64,000 bases of DNA from Stygiobacter sp043807765 (lineage in GTDB: Bacteria; Bacteroidota; Ignavibacteria; Ignavibacteriales; Melioribacteraceae): the NCBI GenBank assembly GCA_043807765.1, contig JAZDFQ010000095.1, forward strand, positions 1 to 64,000. Reading direction: 5' to 3'. Below are positions 1 through 8,104 of this stretch, piece after piece. The notes under the pieces were generated by a model. The model saw only the letters and a program-made list of their open reading frames with translations. It was not told where the DNA came from and searched no databases. Positions within the stretch are counted from its first letter, which is position 1, and each line of letters begins with the position of its first letter. A program made the translations under genes and the position numbers.

Positions 1-305
1 CCTTAGTGTTTTTGTGGCAAAAGTAATTACTGCCACTATTACACAAAGAACTACATCCAGCATCCAGAATCTAATTCCCAACAGCAAGTATCCAACAACA
101 ATCTGCCAAATAAACGGCGGACAAGTTCTCCATTCTCAATTCTCCATTTTCAATTGCTCTTTTTGAACTTCGCTTACTCCGACCTCGTTATCTATGTTAA
201 ATAGAATTCATTAAACATTATTGTTAACTTTGCTTACGAATTTGAACATGAATTTATAGCCATTAGGTGGCATACACAGAAGTAAGAATCAGAGGATGAT
301 ATAAA
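1..305. other. Intergenic start of window
   Basis: No gene is supported here. The first 25 bases (cttagtg...tggcaaaag) resemble the core of the insertion at 7900-8040. Positions 126-155 hold an AT-rich repeat (ttctccattctcaattct...) whose reverse complement matches the repeats at 26035-26073 and inside aceF. An AGAGGA ribosome binding site at 291-296 serves aceE. Confidence 0.6.
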
Positions 306-2984
306 ATGAGTGACAACAGCAACAACGCATTTACAGAGATTGATGAGCTTGAACTGAAAGATTGGCTGGAATCTCTAGAATATGTGCTTCAATCCGGCGG
401 ACCGGAAAAAGTAAAAGAACTATTACACAATTTAGATACATACGCGCAAAAGGCCGGTGTAGAACTTCCCTTCACAGCCAATACGCCTCATATAAACACA
501 ATTCCAAAATCTGCTCAGCCACCCTTTCCGGGCGGAAGAGAAATTGAACGACGTATAAAAAGTTTAATACGCTGGAACGCGATGGCAATGGTTGTTCGCG
601 CTAATAAAGAAGAAAATGGAATTGGCGGACATATTTCAACTTATGCTTCAGCTGCAACTTTGTACGAAATTGGCTTCAATCATTTCTTTCGCGGCAAAGA
701 CGGCAATCATGATGGAGATATTGTTTACTTCCAAGGGCACGCAGCGCCGGGAATTTATGCGCGCGCATTTCTTGAAGGAAGATTAAGCAAAGAGCAATTA
801 GGAAATTTTAGAAGAGAAATGAAACCGGGGGGCGGCCTTTCATCTTATCCGCATCCATGGTTAATGCCCGATTTCTGGGAATTCCCAACAGTATCAATGG
901 GACTAGGACCAATACAAGCAATATACCAAGCGCGCTTCAACCGCTATTTAGAAGACCGCGGTTTAAAGAAAGAGAGCGATCAAAAAGTTTGGGCGTTTTT
1001 AGGTGATGGTGAAACTGATGAACCGGAAGCACTCGGCGCAATCTCTCTTGCAGCTAGAGAGAAATTAGATAATTTAATTTTTGTTATTAACTGCAATCTT
1101 CAACGGTTAGATGGACCGGTTCGCGGCAATGGAAATATTGTTCAAGAATTGGAATCTGTTTTCCGCGGTGCCGGCTGGAATGTTATAAAAGTTATCTGGG
1201 GCGGCGATTGGGATCCGTTATTGGAAAATGATGAATCGGGCAAACTGCTTAAGAGAATGAACGAAGGCGTTGACGGCGAATCTCAAAATTATATTACACG
1301 CGGCGGCAAATATGTACGCGACCATTTCTTTGGAAAATATCCGGAGCTTGCAAAGCTTGTTGAAAAATATTCCGACGAACAATTAGAGAAGATGAAGCGC
1401 GGCGGTCACGACCCGGAAAAAGTTTATGCAGCTTTCAAAGCAGCAGTAGAACACATGGATACGCCTACAGTAATATTAGCAAAGACCGTAAAGGGTTACG
1501 GACTTGGTGAAGCGGGCGAAGGAAAGAACATCACTCACTCACAGAAAAAATTAAACGAAGATGAGTTAAAAGAATTTAGAACACGTTTTTCAATTCCAAT
1601 TAGCGATGAAGACACTGCAAAGATGCCTTTCTACAGACCGAGTGAAGACTCGGCAGAAATCAGATATATAAAAGAAAGAAGAAAAGCATTAGGCGGTTAT
1701 ATGCCTAAGCGAGTTGTAAAAGCTGCTCCTCTTAAAACTCCAAGTGAAGAACTCTTTCAAGAGTTTTATACCGGAACCGGGGAGCGTGAAGTTTCTACAA
1801 CAATGGTTTTCGTACGCATTCTCGCAAAACTTTTGAAGGATAAAGAAGTTGGGCATTTAGTTGTCCCAATCGTTCCGGATGAAGCGCGTACGTTTGGTAT
1901 GGAATCACTCTTTAGACAAGTTGGAATTTACGCTCATACCGGACAGCTTTACGAGCCGGTTGATAAAGATATTTTCTTGTATTACAAAGAAGCTAAGAAC
2001 GGTCAAATTTTGGAAGAGGGAATAACCGAAGCCGGTTCAATGTCTTCATTCCTAGCTGCGGGTACTGCTTACGCTACGCACGGAGTTAATACAATTCCAT
2101 TCTTTACTTTGTATTCAATGTTTGGATTGCAGCGAGTTGGCGATTTAGCATGGCTTGCCGGAGATATCCGTGCTAAAGGATTTATCCTTGGTGCTACTGC
2201 CGGTAGAACAACTTTAGCCGGAGAGGGCTTGCAGCATCAAGACGGAAACTCTCACTTGCTGGCTTATCCCATTCCAACATTGGTGGCTTACGATCCCGCA
2301 TTTGCTTACGAGTTAGCAGTCATCATCCGCGATGGTATTTACCGCATGTACGAAAAACAAGAAAATGTTTTTTACTACATCACAATTATGAATGAGAATT
2401 ATGTTCAGCCGAATATGCCGGAAGGTGTTAAAGATGGAATTCTTAAAGGCATGTACAAATTTAAGAAGAGCGATTTGAAAGCGCCGAAAGCGCAAGCGCA
2501 GCTTCTTGGAAGCGGAACAATTCTTAACGAAGTAATTAAAGCCGCAGACATTTTAGAGAAAGATTATAAAGTTGCTTCCAACATCTGGAGCGTTACAAGC
2601 TACAAGAACTTGCATCTTGATGCGCAGGAAACCGAAAGATGGAATATGTTTAATCCGGATAAAGAAGCAAAGGTGCCTTACATTGCGGAAGTTACCAAAG
2701 GCGAAGAGGGCGTTTACATTGCAGCTTCGGATTACGTTCAGCTTAGCAGCGACGCAATGGCTAAGTGGCTTCCGGGCCCGCTTCATTCACTTGGTACATT
2801 TGGTTTTGGCAGAAGCGAAGGAAGAACATCTTTGCGCGATTTCTTTGAAGTGGATGCAAAGCATATTGTTTACGCTACTTTGCATTCTTTGATGAGAGAA
2901 GGTAAAATTAAAGCTGATGTTGTGAAAAAAGCTCAGAAGGAATTAGGAATTAATCCGGAAAAACCAAATCCGGCAAAAGCTTAA
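306..2984 (+). CDS. aceE: Pyruvate dehydrogenase E1 component, homodimeric type
   Basis: Thiamine-diphosphate-dependent E1 of the pyruvate dehydrogenase complex. It decarboxylates pyruvate and reductively acetylates the lipoyl arm of E2 in the cytoplasm. At 892 aa it matches the single-chain AceE type (E. coli about 887 aa) rather than the split alpha/beta type. The ThDP/Mg signature begins with GDGETDEP at residues 233-240 and continues into NCNLQRLDGPVRGNG. The transketolase-like central and C-terminal domains follow (LAGEGLQHQDGNSHL, then GFGRSEGRTSLRDFFEVD near the end). The start is set by AGAGGA 10 bases upstream. The E2 gene follows after about 90 bp, so the two are probably cotranscribed, although a short hairpin repeat sits between them. 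Confidence 0.97.
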   Translation: MSDNSNNAFTEIDELELKDWLESLEYVLQSGGPEKVKELLHNLDTYAQKAGVELPFTANTPHINTIPKSAQPPFPGGREIERRIKSLIRWNAMAMVVRANKEENGIGGHISTYASAATLYEIGFNHFFRGKDGNHDGDIVYFQGHAAPGIYARAFLEGRLSKEQLGNFRREMKPGGGLSSYPHPWLMPDFWEFPTVSMGLGPIQAIYQARFNRYLEDRGLKKESDQKVWAFLGDGETDEPEALGAISLAAREKLDNLIFVINCNLQRLDGPVRGNGNIVQELESVFRGAGWNVIKVIWGGDWDPLLENDESGKLLKRMNEGVDGESQNYITRGGKYVRDHFFGKYPELAKLVEKYSDEQLEKMKRGGHDPEKVYAAFKAAVEHMDTPTVILAKTVKGYGLGEAGEGKNITHSQKKLNEDELKEFRTRFSIPISDEDTAKMPFYRPSEDSAEIRYIKERRKALGGYMPKRVVKAAPLKTPSEELFQEFYTGTGEREVSTTMVFVRILAKLLKDKEVGHLVVPIVPDEARTFGMESLFRQVGIYAHTGQLYEPVDKDIFLYYKEAKNGQILEEGITEAGSMSSFLAAGTAYATHGVNTIPFFTLYSMFGLQRVGDLAWLAGDIRAKGFILGATAGRTTLAGEGLQHQDGNSHLLAYPIPTLVAYDPAFAYELAVIIRDGIYRMYEKQENVFYYITIMNENYVQPNMPEGVKDGILKGMYKFKKSDLKAPKAQAQLLGSGTILNEVIKAADILEKDYKVASNIWSVTSYKNLHLDAQETERWNMFNPDKEAKVPYIAEVTKGEEGVYIAASDYVQLSSDAMAKWLPGPLHSLGTFGFGRSEGRTSLRDFFEVDAKHIVYATLHSLMREGKIKADVVKKAQKELGINPEKPNPAKA

Positions 2985-3026
2985 CTACTGAGCGAAGCGA
3001 AGTATCTCTGACTTTATAGGGTTGAG

Positions 3027-3056
3027 ATTCTTCTCCCGCCTTTGGCGGGATCAGAA
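3027..3056. repeat. Short palindromic repeat between aceE and aceF
   Basis: The hairpin TCCCGCC-ttt-GGCGGGA (3034-3050) lies within gattcttc...atcagaat. The same sequence occurs in reverse orientation at about 54550-54580 (CCGCCaacGGCGG within gatcccg...gagaagaatc). There is no T-run after it, so it is more likely a dispersed repeat than a terminator. Confidence 0.7.
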
Positions 3057-3074
3057 TTAAATAAGGGAAAAAAT

Positions 3075-4790
3075 ATGATAGTAGATTTTAGATTACCGCT
3101 TTTAGGCGATAACATAAGCTCGGCAGATGTGATCAAGGTTCACGTTAAAGAAGGCGATAAAGTTGAAGTTGATCAAGTTGTAGTTGAGATTGAAACAGAT
3201 AAAGCTACGGTAGAAGTGCCAACTGACATTGCCGGAATTGTAAAGCAAGTTTACGTTAAAGAAGGTACCAAAGCCGCAATTGGTGAGCCGGTTATTTCTA
3301 TTGAGACGGGAGACGTGAAAGAGCCTGTCCCGAGTTCTTTTCGGGATGAAACGGCAAAGGTAGTGAAGAACGAAGAACGTAGAGTGCAGAGTGAAGAAGT
3401 GAAAACCAAGAAAGAAGTACAAGGTGCGAAGGATGAAGTAAAAACATCTAACGACTCAATACTCGCTACTAAAGACTATTCGTTTACTATCCCTACACTT
3501 GGCGAGAACATTACTTCCGCTCAGATTACAAAAGTACTTCTTAGGGTTGGCGATAAAGTTGAAGTTGACCAAGTTGTAATGGAAATTGAGACTGATAAAG
3601 CTACGGTTGAAGTTCCATCCGAAGTTAACGGCGTTGTTAAAGAAGTTAAAATAAAAGATGGTGATAAAGTTGCAATTGGCGCTGTTGCATTTGTAATTGA
3701 AACAAGCGGGAAAGCAATTGAGAATTCGGAATTGAGAATAGAGAATGAAAAGCCAAAGAATGAAATCATGGCAAAACCAGCACAACTCTCAATTAGCAAT
3801 TCTCAATTAGCAATTCAAAAAGAACATTCTCATATGCCTAAGCTGATTACACTGCCTACAAACATTTCTAAAGTTTCCGTACCGGCGGCTCCATCTGTAA
3901 GAAGATTTGCCCGCGAGATAGGTGTTGAAATCAACAATGTTAGAGGTAGCGGGAATAATGGTAGAATTTCTATAGAAGATGTAAAGGCATTTGCTAAAGT
4001 GTTGAATCAGCAACTGCAAAACGGAGGAGTTGTAGGAGGTTCTCTAGTTGGAGTTCTAAGAGAAACTCTTCCCGACTTTTCAAAGTGGGGCGAGATTGAA
4101 CGTCAACCGATGAGCAACATTCGCCGCAAGACTGCAGAGCATTTATCATACGCTTGGGCAACTGTTCCCCATGTAACACAATTTGATAAAGCTGATATAA
4201 CTGAGCTTGAAAAAATGCGTAAGCAGTTTGGTAAGCAAGTTGAAGCTGCGGGCGGCAAACTAACCGTAACCGGAATTCTTCTTAAAGTTATTGCAAGCGC
4301 AATGAAAGTTTATCCGCAGTTCAACAGCAGTGTTGACATGGAAAAAAACGAAATCATCTATAAGAAGTATTTAAACATTGGCGTTGCTGTTGATACCGAA
4401 AAAGGGTTGCTTGTTCCGGTAATAAAAGATGTTGATAAGAAAAATATAACTCAAATTAGTGTTGATCTTGCGGAAGTATCTAAAAAAGCACGCGATAAAA
4501 AACTTGGCTTAGATGATATGCAAGGCGGATGTTTTACAATTTCAAATCTTGGCGGAATTGGCGGAACGTATTTCACTCCGATTGTAAACACACCGGAAGT
4601 GGCAATACTCGGTGTTTCAAAATCATCTAACGAACCGGTTTATGTTGACGGTAAGTTCGAACCAAGATTGATGATGCCCCTTTCACTTTCATATGATCAC
4701 AGAATTATAGATGGCGCGGATGCAATTCGTTTCTTGCGCTGGGTTATCAACGCGCTGGAAAATCCGTTTTTACTTTCCTTAGAAGGTTAA
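3075..4790 (+). CDS. aceF: Pyruvate dehydrogenase E2, dihydrolipoamide acetyltransferase
   Basis: E2 core that transfers the acetyl group from lipoate to CoA. It has two lipoyl domains with the ETDKATVEVP motif (lipoylated Lys43 and Lys175), a subunit-binding domain (about residues 269-304, PSVRRFAREIGVEINNVRGSG) and the catalytic domain ending in DHRIIDG (His542, Asp546). I start it at the ATG at 3075, preceded by AAGGGA; an in-frame TTG at 3042 lies in the palindromic repeat and has no ribosome binding site. Both interdomain linkers contain peptide stretches that are translations of intergenic-type repeats: PVPSSFRDET at 84-93, IENSELRIENEK at 215-226 and QLSISNSQLAIQK at 237-249. The product is 571 aa. 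Confidence 0.95.
   Translation: MIVDFRLPLLGDNISSADVIKVHVKEGDKVEVDQVVVEIETDKATVEVPTDIAGIVKQVYVKEGTKAAIGEPVISIETGDVKEPVPSSFRDETAKVVKNEERRVQSEEVKTKKEVQGAKDEVKTSNDSILATKDYSFTIPTLGENITSAQITKVLLRVGDKVEVDQVVMEIETDKATVEVPSEVNGVVKEVKIKDGDKVAIGAVAFVIETSGKAIENSELRIENEKPKNEIMAKPAQLSISNSQLAIQKEHSHMPKLITLPTNISKVSVPAAPSVRRFAREIGVEINNVRGSGNNGRISIEDVKAFAKVLNQQLQNGGVVGGSLVGVLRETLPDFSKWGEIERQPMSNIRRKTAEHLSYAWATVPHVTQFDKADITELEKMRKQFGKQVEAAGGKLTVTGILLKVIASAMKVYPQFNSSVDMEKNEIIYKKYLNIGVAVDTEKGLLVPVIKDVDKKNITQISVDLAEVSKKARDKKLGLDDMQGGCFTISNLGGIGGTYFTPIVNTPEVAILGVSKSSNEPVYVDGKFEPRLMMPLSLSYDHRIIDGADAIRFLRWVINALENPFLLSLEG
3322..3350. repeat. Palindromic repeat inside aceF (first linker)
   Basis: TCCCGA (3328-3333) and TCGGGA (3341-3346) form a 6-bp stem with a 7-base loop, read through in frame as VPSSFRD between the two lipoyl domains. 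Confidence 0.55.
3716..3752. repeat. AT-rich intergenic-type repeat inside aceF (second linker)
   Basis: aattgagaattcggaattg...gagaatgaaaag matches, with few differences, the intergenic copy at 26035-26073 (aattgagaattgcgaattt...gagaattgaaaaag). Here it is translated as IENSELRIENEK. A second AT-rich stretch, tctcaattagcaattctc, follows at about 3786-3815. Confidence 0.7.
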
Positions 4791-4860
4791 TTTAAGCTGC
4801 TCTCTTTCGTTTAACGGAGGCGGGCAGCATCTTTTCATTTCTCACCATTCATAAAATTGC

Positions 4861-4918
4861 TTTTGTGAGTTTGAACAAACTATCAGTCTACTATGTTTAA
4901 TATTTTTAACTCACAAAA
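4861..4918. promoter_or_regulatory. Inverted repeat upstream of the OmpA-like gene
   Basis: TTTTGTGAGTT (4861-4871) and AACTCACAAAA (4908-4918) form a perfect 11-bp inverted repeat with a 36-base loop. It lies 29 bp before an ATG preceded by a strong AAGGAGG site. It may be a leader structure or the aceF transcript end; the role is not shown. Confidence 0.35.
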
Positions 4919-4946
4919 AAAATCATCATTCACTTAAGGAGGAAAT

Positions 4947-5615
4947 ATGAAATACACAAAATCATTAATGGCGGTCATTCTAATTGTTTCAATTCTCGTA
5001 TCCGGATGCGGCGCGAGCAAAGCTGTACAAGGCGGCGCTATTGGTGTTGCTGCGGGCGGAGTTCTTGGCGGCGTAATTGGTAAAGTAGCGGGCAATACAA
5101 CTTTGGGCGCAATTATTGGCGCAGCTGTTGGCGGAACTACCGGTGCTTTAATTGGTCATCACATGGATAAGCAAGCAGAAGAAATACAGAAAGATATCGA
5201 AGGAGCTAAAGTTGAAAGAGTTGGTGAGGGAATTAAAATTACTTTCGACAGCGGTATTCTTTTCAAAACCGGCTCTGCCGATTTGCAACCCGTTGCTAAA
5301 GAAAACATTACAAAACTTGCACAAATCTTAAAAAAGTATCCAGATACTAATATTTTAGTTACCGGACATACAGACCCAACTGGTAAATTAGATTATAACC
5401 AAACGTTATCAGAAAAAAGAGCTGCTTCAGTGGTTAATTTCTCAACTAGTTTAGATGTTAATGCTAACCGGTTTTCACAAAAGGGTGTTGGTCCAAGTGA
5501 ACCGATAGCTTCAAACGATACACCAGAAGGACGACAAATAAATCGTAGAGTTGAAATTGCGATTATGGCAAATGAAAAATTGAAAGAAGCTGCTGAAAAG
5601 GGAATGCTTAAATAG
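4947..5615 (+). CDS. OmpA-family lipoprotein with glycine-zipper region
   Basis: Probable outer-membrane lipoprotein that binds peptidoglycan. It has a signal peptide with lipobox LVSGC (lipidated Cys about 21) and a glycine-zipper stretch at about 28-70 (GGAIGVAAGGVLGGVIGK..., then GAIIGAAVGGTTGALIG). A C-terminal OmpA-like domain begins around residue 90, with the motif TGHTDPTGKLDYNQTLSEKRA and the ending INRRVEIAIM. Its 222 aa are usual for this class. AAGGAGG directly upstream fixes the start. It is monocistronic, with a good terminator after it. Confidence 0.9.
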   Translation: MKYTKSLMAVILIVSILVSGCGASKAVQGGAIGVAAGGVLGGVIGKVAGNTTLGAIIGAAVGGTTGALIGHHMDKQAEEIQKDIEGAKVERVGEGIKITFDSGILFKTGSADLQPVAKENITKLAQILKKYPDTNILVTGHTDPTGKLDYNQTLSEKRAASVVNFSTSLDVNANRFSQKGVGPSEPIASNDTPEGRQINRRVEIAIMANEKLKEAAEKGMLK

Positions 5616-5645
5616 GTATTAGGTTCAAGAAGTTAGGTTTTAGGA

Positions 5646-5668
5646 AAAGCGGCGTAAAGCCGCTTTTT
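5646..5668 (+). terminator. Rho-independent terminator of the OmpA-like gene
   Basis: AAGCGGC-gtaaa-GCCGCTT stem followed by a T-run. Confidence 0.85.
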
Positions 5669-5757
5669 CATTTTAAACGGCACAAAGGGTTATCCAAGAC
5701 GTCTAAAAACTGCTCAGTATTAAATCACAAATATTTCATCTTTAACCGGAGTAACAC

Positions 5758-7899
5758 ATGAAGAAATTTGCCTCATTAGCTTTCCTTTTTCTCTTTGTCG
5801 TTTCTACCTTTGCACAAGAAGGGATGTGGTTGTTAAATCAAATTGATCAACTCGGTTTGAAAAAGAAAGGTTTGCAGATTGAAATCAGTAAGATTTATAG
5901 TAAAGATAAGCCCGCTTTGTACAACGCCATTGTTCAAATCGGCGGAGGAACCGGATCGTTTGTTTCTTCCAACGGATTAGTTGTTACTAATCACCACGTT
6001 GCATTTACCGCGCTTCAAAGAGCTTCCAGTGTTGAACATGATTACTTAACAAACGGCTTTCTTGCGAAAACAAATAAAGAGGAAATTCAAGCTCCCGGTT
6101 ATACGGCATACACTCTTCTTGAAATGAAAGATGTTACAAAAGAAGTTTTAGCTGCCTCCAAAGATGCTAAGAATGCGGAAGAACAAGATAAATTTATAAA
6201 TAAAAAAATTGCGGAGATAACAGAGAGTATAACAAAAGGTAAGGAAGATATATCTGCTAATGTAGCCGATATGTTTTACGGCAAGCAATACTATTTGTTT
6301 ATCTATAGAAAATTTGAAGATGTTAGATTGGTTTTCTCTCCACCAATGGCAATAGGAAATTACGGCGGCGAAATTGATAACTGGATGTGGCCCCGTCATA
6401 CCGGCGATTTTTCTTTTCTTCGCGTTTATTCCGCGCCGGATGGTTCAGGCAGAAAATATAATCCGGAGAATGTTCCGTACAAACCAAAAGTCTGGTTAAA
6501 AGTTTCAAACGGAAATCTTAATGATGGCGACTTTACATTTATTCTAGGCTTCCCCGGATTTACAACCCGCTACCGCACCTCAACCTCGGTTGATTGGAAT
6601 CTGAACAAGAATTATCCCTTTACAATTAAGAACTTCAAAGAGATAATTTCTTTGCTTGAAGATGTAAGCAAAAATGATGCAGCCGGCAAAATTAAGGTAG
6701 CTAATCTTGTTAAAGGACTTGCCAACACAATGAAAAATTTTGAAGGTAAAGTTCATGGAATGAAGAAAACCAATTTCCTTGATAAGAAACTAGCTTTTGA
6801 AAAAGATTTTATGAAATGGGTTGCTGGCAATCCGGAAAGAAACCAAAAGTATGCGGATGTTTTAGCTAAAGAAAAAGAACAATACACCATCATTGCAAAA
6901 ACCAAAGAGAGAGATGACATTCTTGGTAATTTGAGCGGCTTAGCCGGTGTTCAAATTTCAACGGCAATGCAGATTTATAATTTTAGAAAAGAACTTGAGA
7001 AACCGGAAGCCGAAAGACAACCGGGAATAAGTGAGGATGATGCTGCCGGTGCTATTGACGGTTTGAAATATGCATACAACGATTATTATGAACCGGTTGA
7101 AAAAGCTTTGTTTGTCCGTACTCTAAAAATGGCTCAAGAACTTCCCGCAAATCAAAGAATAGAACCTATTGATAACTGGCTGAGCGGCAAATCCGGTTCT
7201 ATTGAACAGTTTGTTGATGAAGCGGTAAAATCATCCAAGTTGAACAATGTTGAATTTGCATCCGAGCTTTTCAAAAAATCTTCTAAGGAATTAGAAAGTA
7301 TTGACGATCCGTTTATGAAGTTAGCCGTTGCACTCTATCCGCTTAATCAAGAAGTAACTAAAATTAATCTGAACTTTAATGCTCAAGTACAGCCGCTGCG
7401 TAAAATTTACCTTGACGGCGTTTACGAATGGAAAGGCAATACAATGTATCCCGATGCGAATTCGACAATGCGTTTCACCTATGGAAATGTTAAGGGATAT
7501 AAACCGGCCGATGCGGTTTGGTATTCTCCTTTTACAAGTTTGAAAGGAGTTGTTGAAAAGAATACTAATGAAGAACCGTTTAATGCGCCTCTAGGACTAG
7601 TTGATCTTTATAACAAAAAAGATTTTGGAAAATGGATTGATCCTGAACTGAAAGATGTTCCCGTTGCATTCACTCACTTAGGCGATATCACCGGTGGCAA
7701 TAGCGGCAGTCCGGTACTTAATGCAAAAGGAGAGTTGATTGGTTTAGCATTCGACGGCAACTATGAAGCGATGATTAGCGACTGGCAGTTTGACTACGAT
7801 ATTCAAAGAACAATTTCTGTTGATATCCGTTACGTACTTTTCATTACCGAAAAGTTTTCCGACGCAAAATTTTTGTTAGATGAAATTAGTGCTAAGTAA
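5758..7899 (+). CDS. S46 family dipeptidyl-peptidase, DPP7-like
   Basis: Secreted or periplasmic serine exopeptidase that removes dipeptides from the N-terminus of oligopeptides. The signal peptide ends around residue 19 (STFAQ). The chymotrypsin-like triad is visible: His in TNHH (79/80), Asp217 in PRHTGDF and Ser649 in GGNSGSPV. The residue 18 after the catalytic Ser is Gly (FDGNYE). In the characterised Porphyromonas enzymes this position is Gly in DPP7 and Arg in the acidic-specific DPP11, so a preference for hydrophobic P1 is inferred. Its 713 aa are typical of the family. Its stop codon lies inside the left 7-bp direct repeat of the insertion at 7900-8040. Confidence 0.93.
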   Translation: MKKFASLAFLFLFVVSTFAQEGMWLLNQIDQLGLKKKGLQIEISKIYSKDKPALYNAIVQIGGGTGSFVSSNGLVVTNHHVAFTALQRASSVEHDYLTNGFLAKTNKEEIQAPGYTAYTLLEMKDVTKEVLAASKDAKNAEEQDKFINKKIAEITESITKGKEDISANVADMFYGKQYYLFIYRKFEDVRLVFSPPMAIGNYGGEIDNWMWPRHTGDFSFLRVYSAPDGSGRKYNPENVPYKPKVWLKVSNGNLNDGDFTFILGFPGFTTRYRTSTSVDWNLNKNYPFTIKNFKEIISLLEDVSKNDAAGKIKVANLVKGLANTMKNFEGKVHGMKKTNFLDKKLAFEKDFMKWVAGNPERNQKYADVLAKEKEQYTIIAKTKERDDILGNLSGLAGVQISTAMQIYNFRKELEKPEAERQPGISEDDAAGAIDGLKYAYNDYYEPVEKALFVRTLKMAQELPANQRIEPIDNWLSGKSGSIEQFVDEAVKSSKLNNVEFASELFKKSSKELESIDDPFMKLAVALYPLNQEVTKINLNFNAQVQPLRKIYLDGVYEWKGNTMYPDANSTMRFTYGNVKGYKPADAVWYSPFTSLKGVVEKNTNEEPFNAPLGLVDLYNKKDFGKWIDPELKDVPVAFTHLGDITGGNSGSPVLNAKGELIGLAFDGNYEAMISDWQFDYDIQRTISVDIRYVLFITEKFSDAKFLLDEISAK

Positions 7900-8040
7900 C
7901 TGAAGTTACGCACTTTGTGATTTTTTGGTGTCCTAGTGACTTGGTGGCAAAGAAAAGATTAGAAATTGAGCCACAAGGGCACTAAGTCACCAAGTTTCAC
8001 TAAAAATAATTCAAAAAATTCAACTCTTGCGTAACTTCAG
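7900..8040. mobile_element. MITE-like insertion, copy 1 (141 bp)
   Basis: The ends are perfect 13-bp inverted repeats, CTGAAGTTACGCA (7900-7912) and TGCGTAACTTCAG (8028-8040). They are flanked by the 7-bp direct repeat TAAGTAA (7893-7899 and 8041-8047), which looks like a target-site duplication. The core holds an imperfect inverted repeat (ctagtgacttggtggc / gccacaagggcactaagtc). It encodes no protein. Related ends occur at 9248-9451 and 54518-54660. Confidence 0.8.
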
Positions 8041-8057
8041 TAAGTAATTCATTTTAA

Positions 8058-8092
8058 AAGGTTGACTAAAGGTTATTGCTTTAGTCAACCTT
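8058..8092 (-). terminator. Hairpin after the minus-strand membrane protein gene
   Basis: AAGGTTGACTAAA (8058-8070) and TTTAGTCAACCTT (8080-8092) form a perfect 13-bp stem with a 9-base loop. On the minus strand it is followed by TTTTAAAA, so it is a plausible terminator for the gene ending at 8105. Confidence 0.65.
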
Positions 8093-8104
8093 AATTTAAG
8101 AGAA

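Noticed and set aside
3042..3074. TTG start that would lengthen AceF by 11 residues
   Set aside because: It lies in a palindromic repeat; the ATG at 3075 has a proper ribosome binding site and begins directly with the lipoyl domain.
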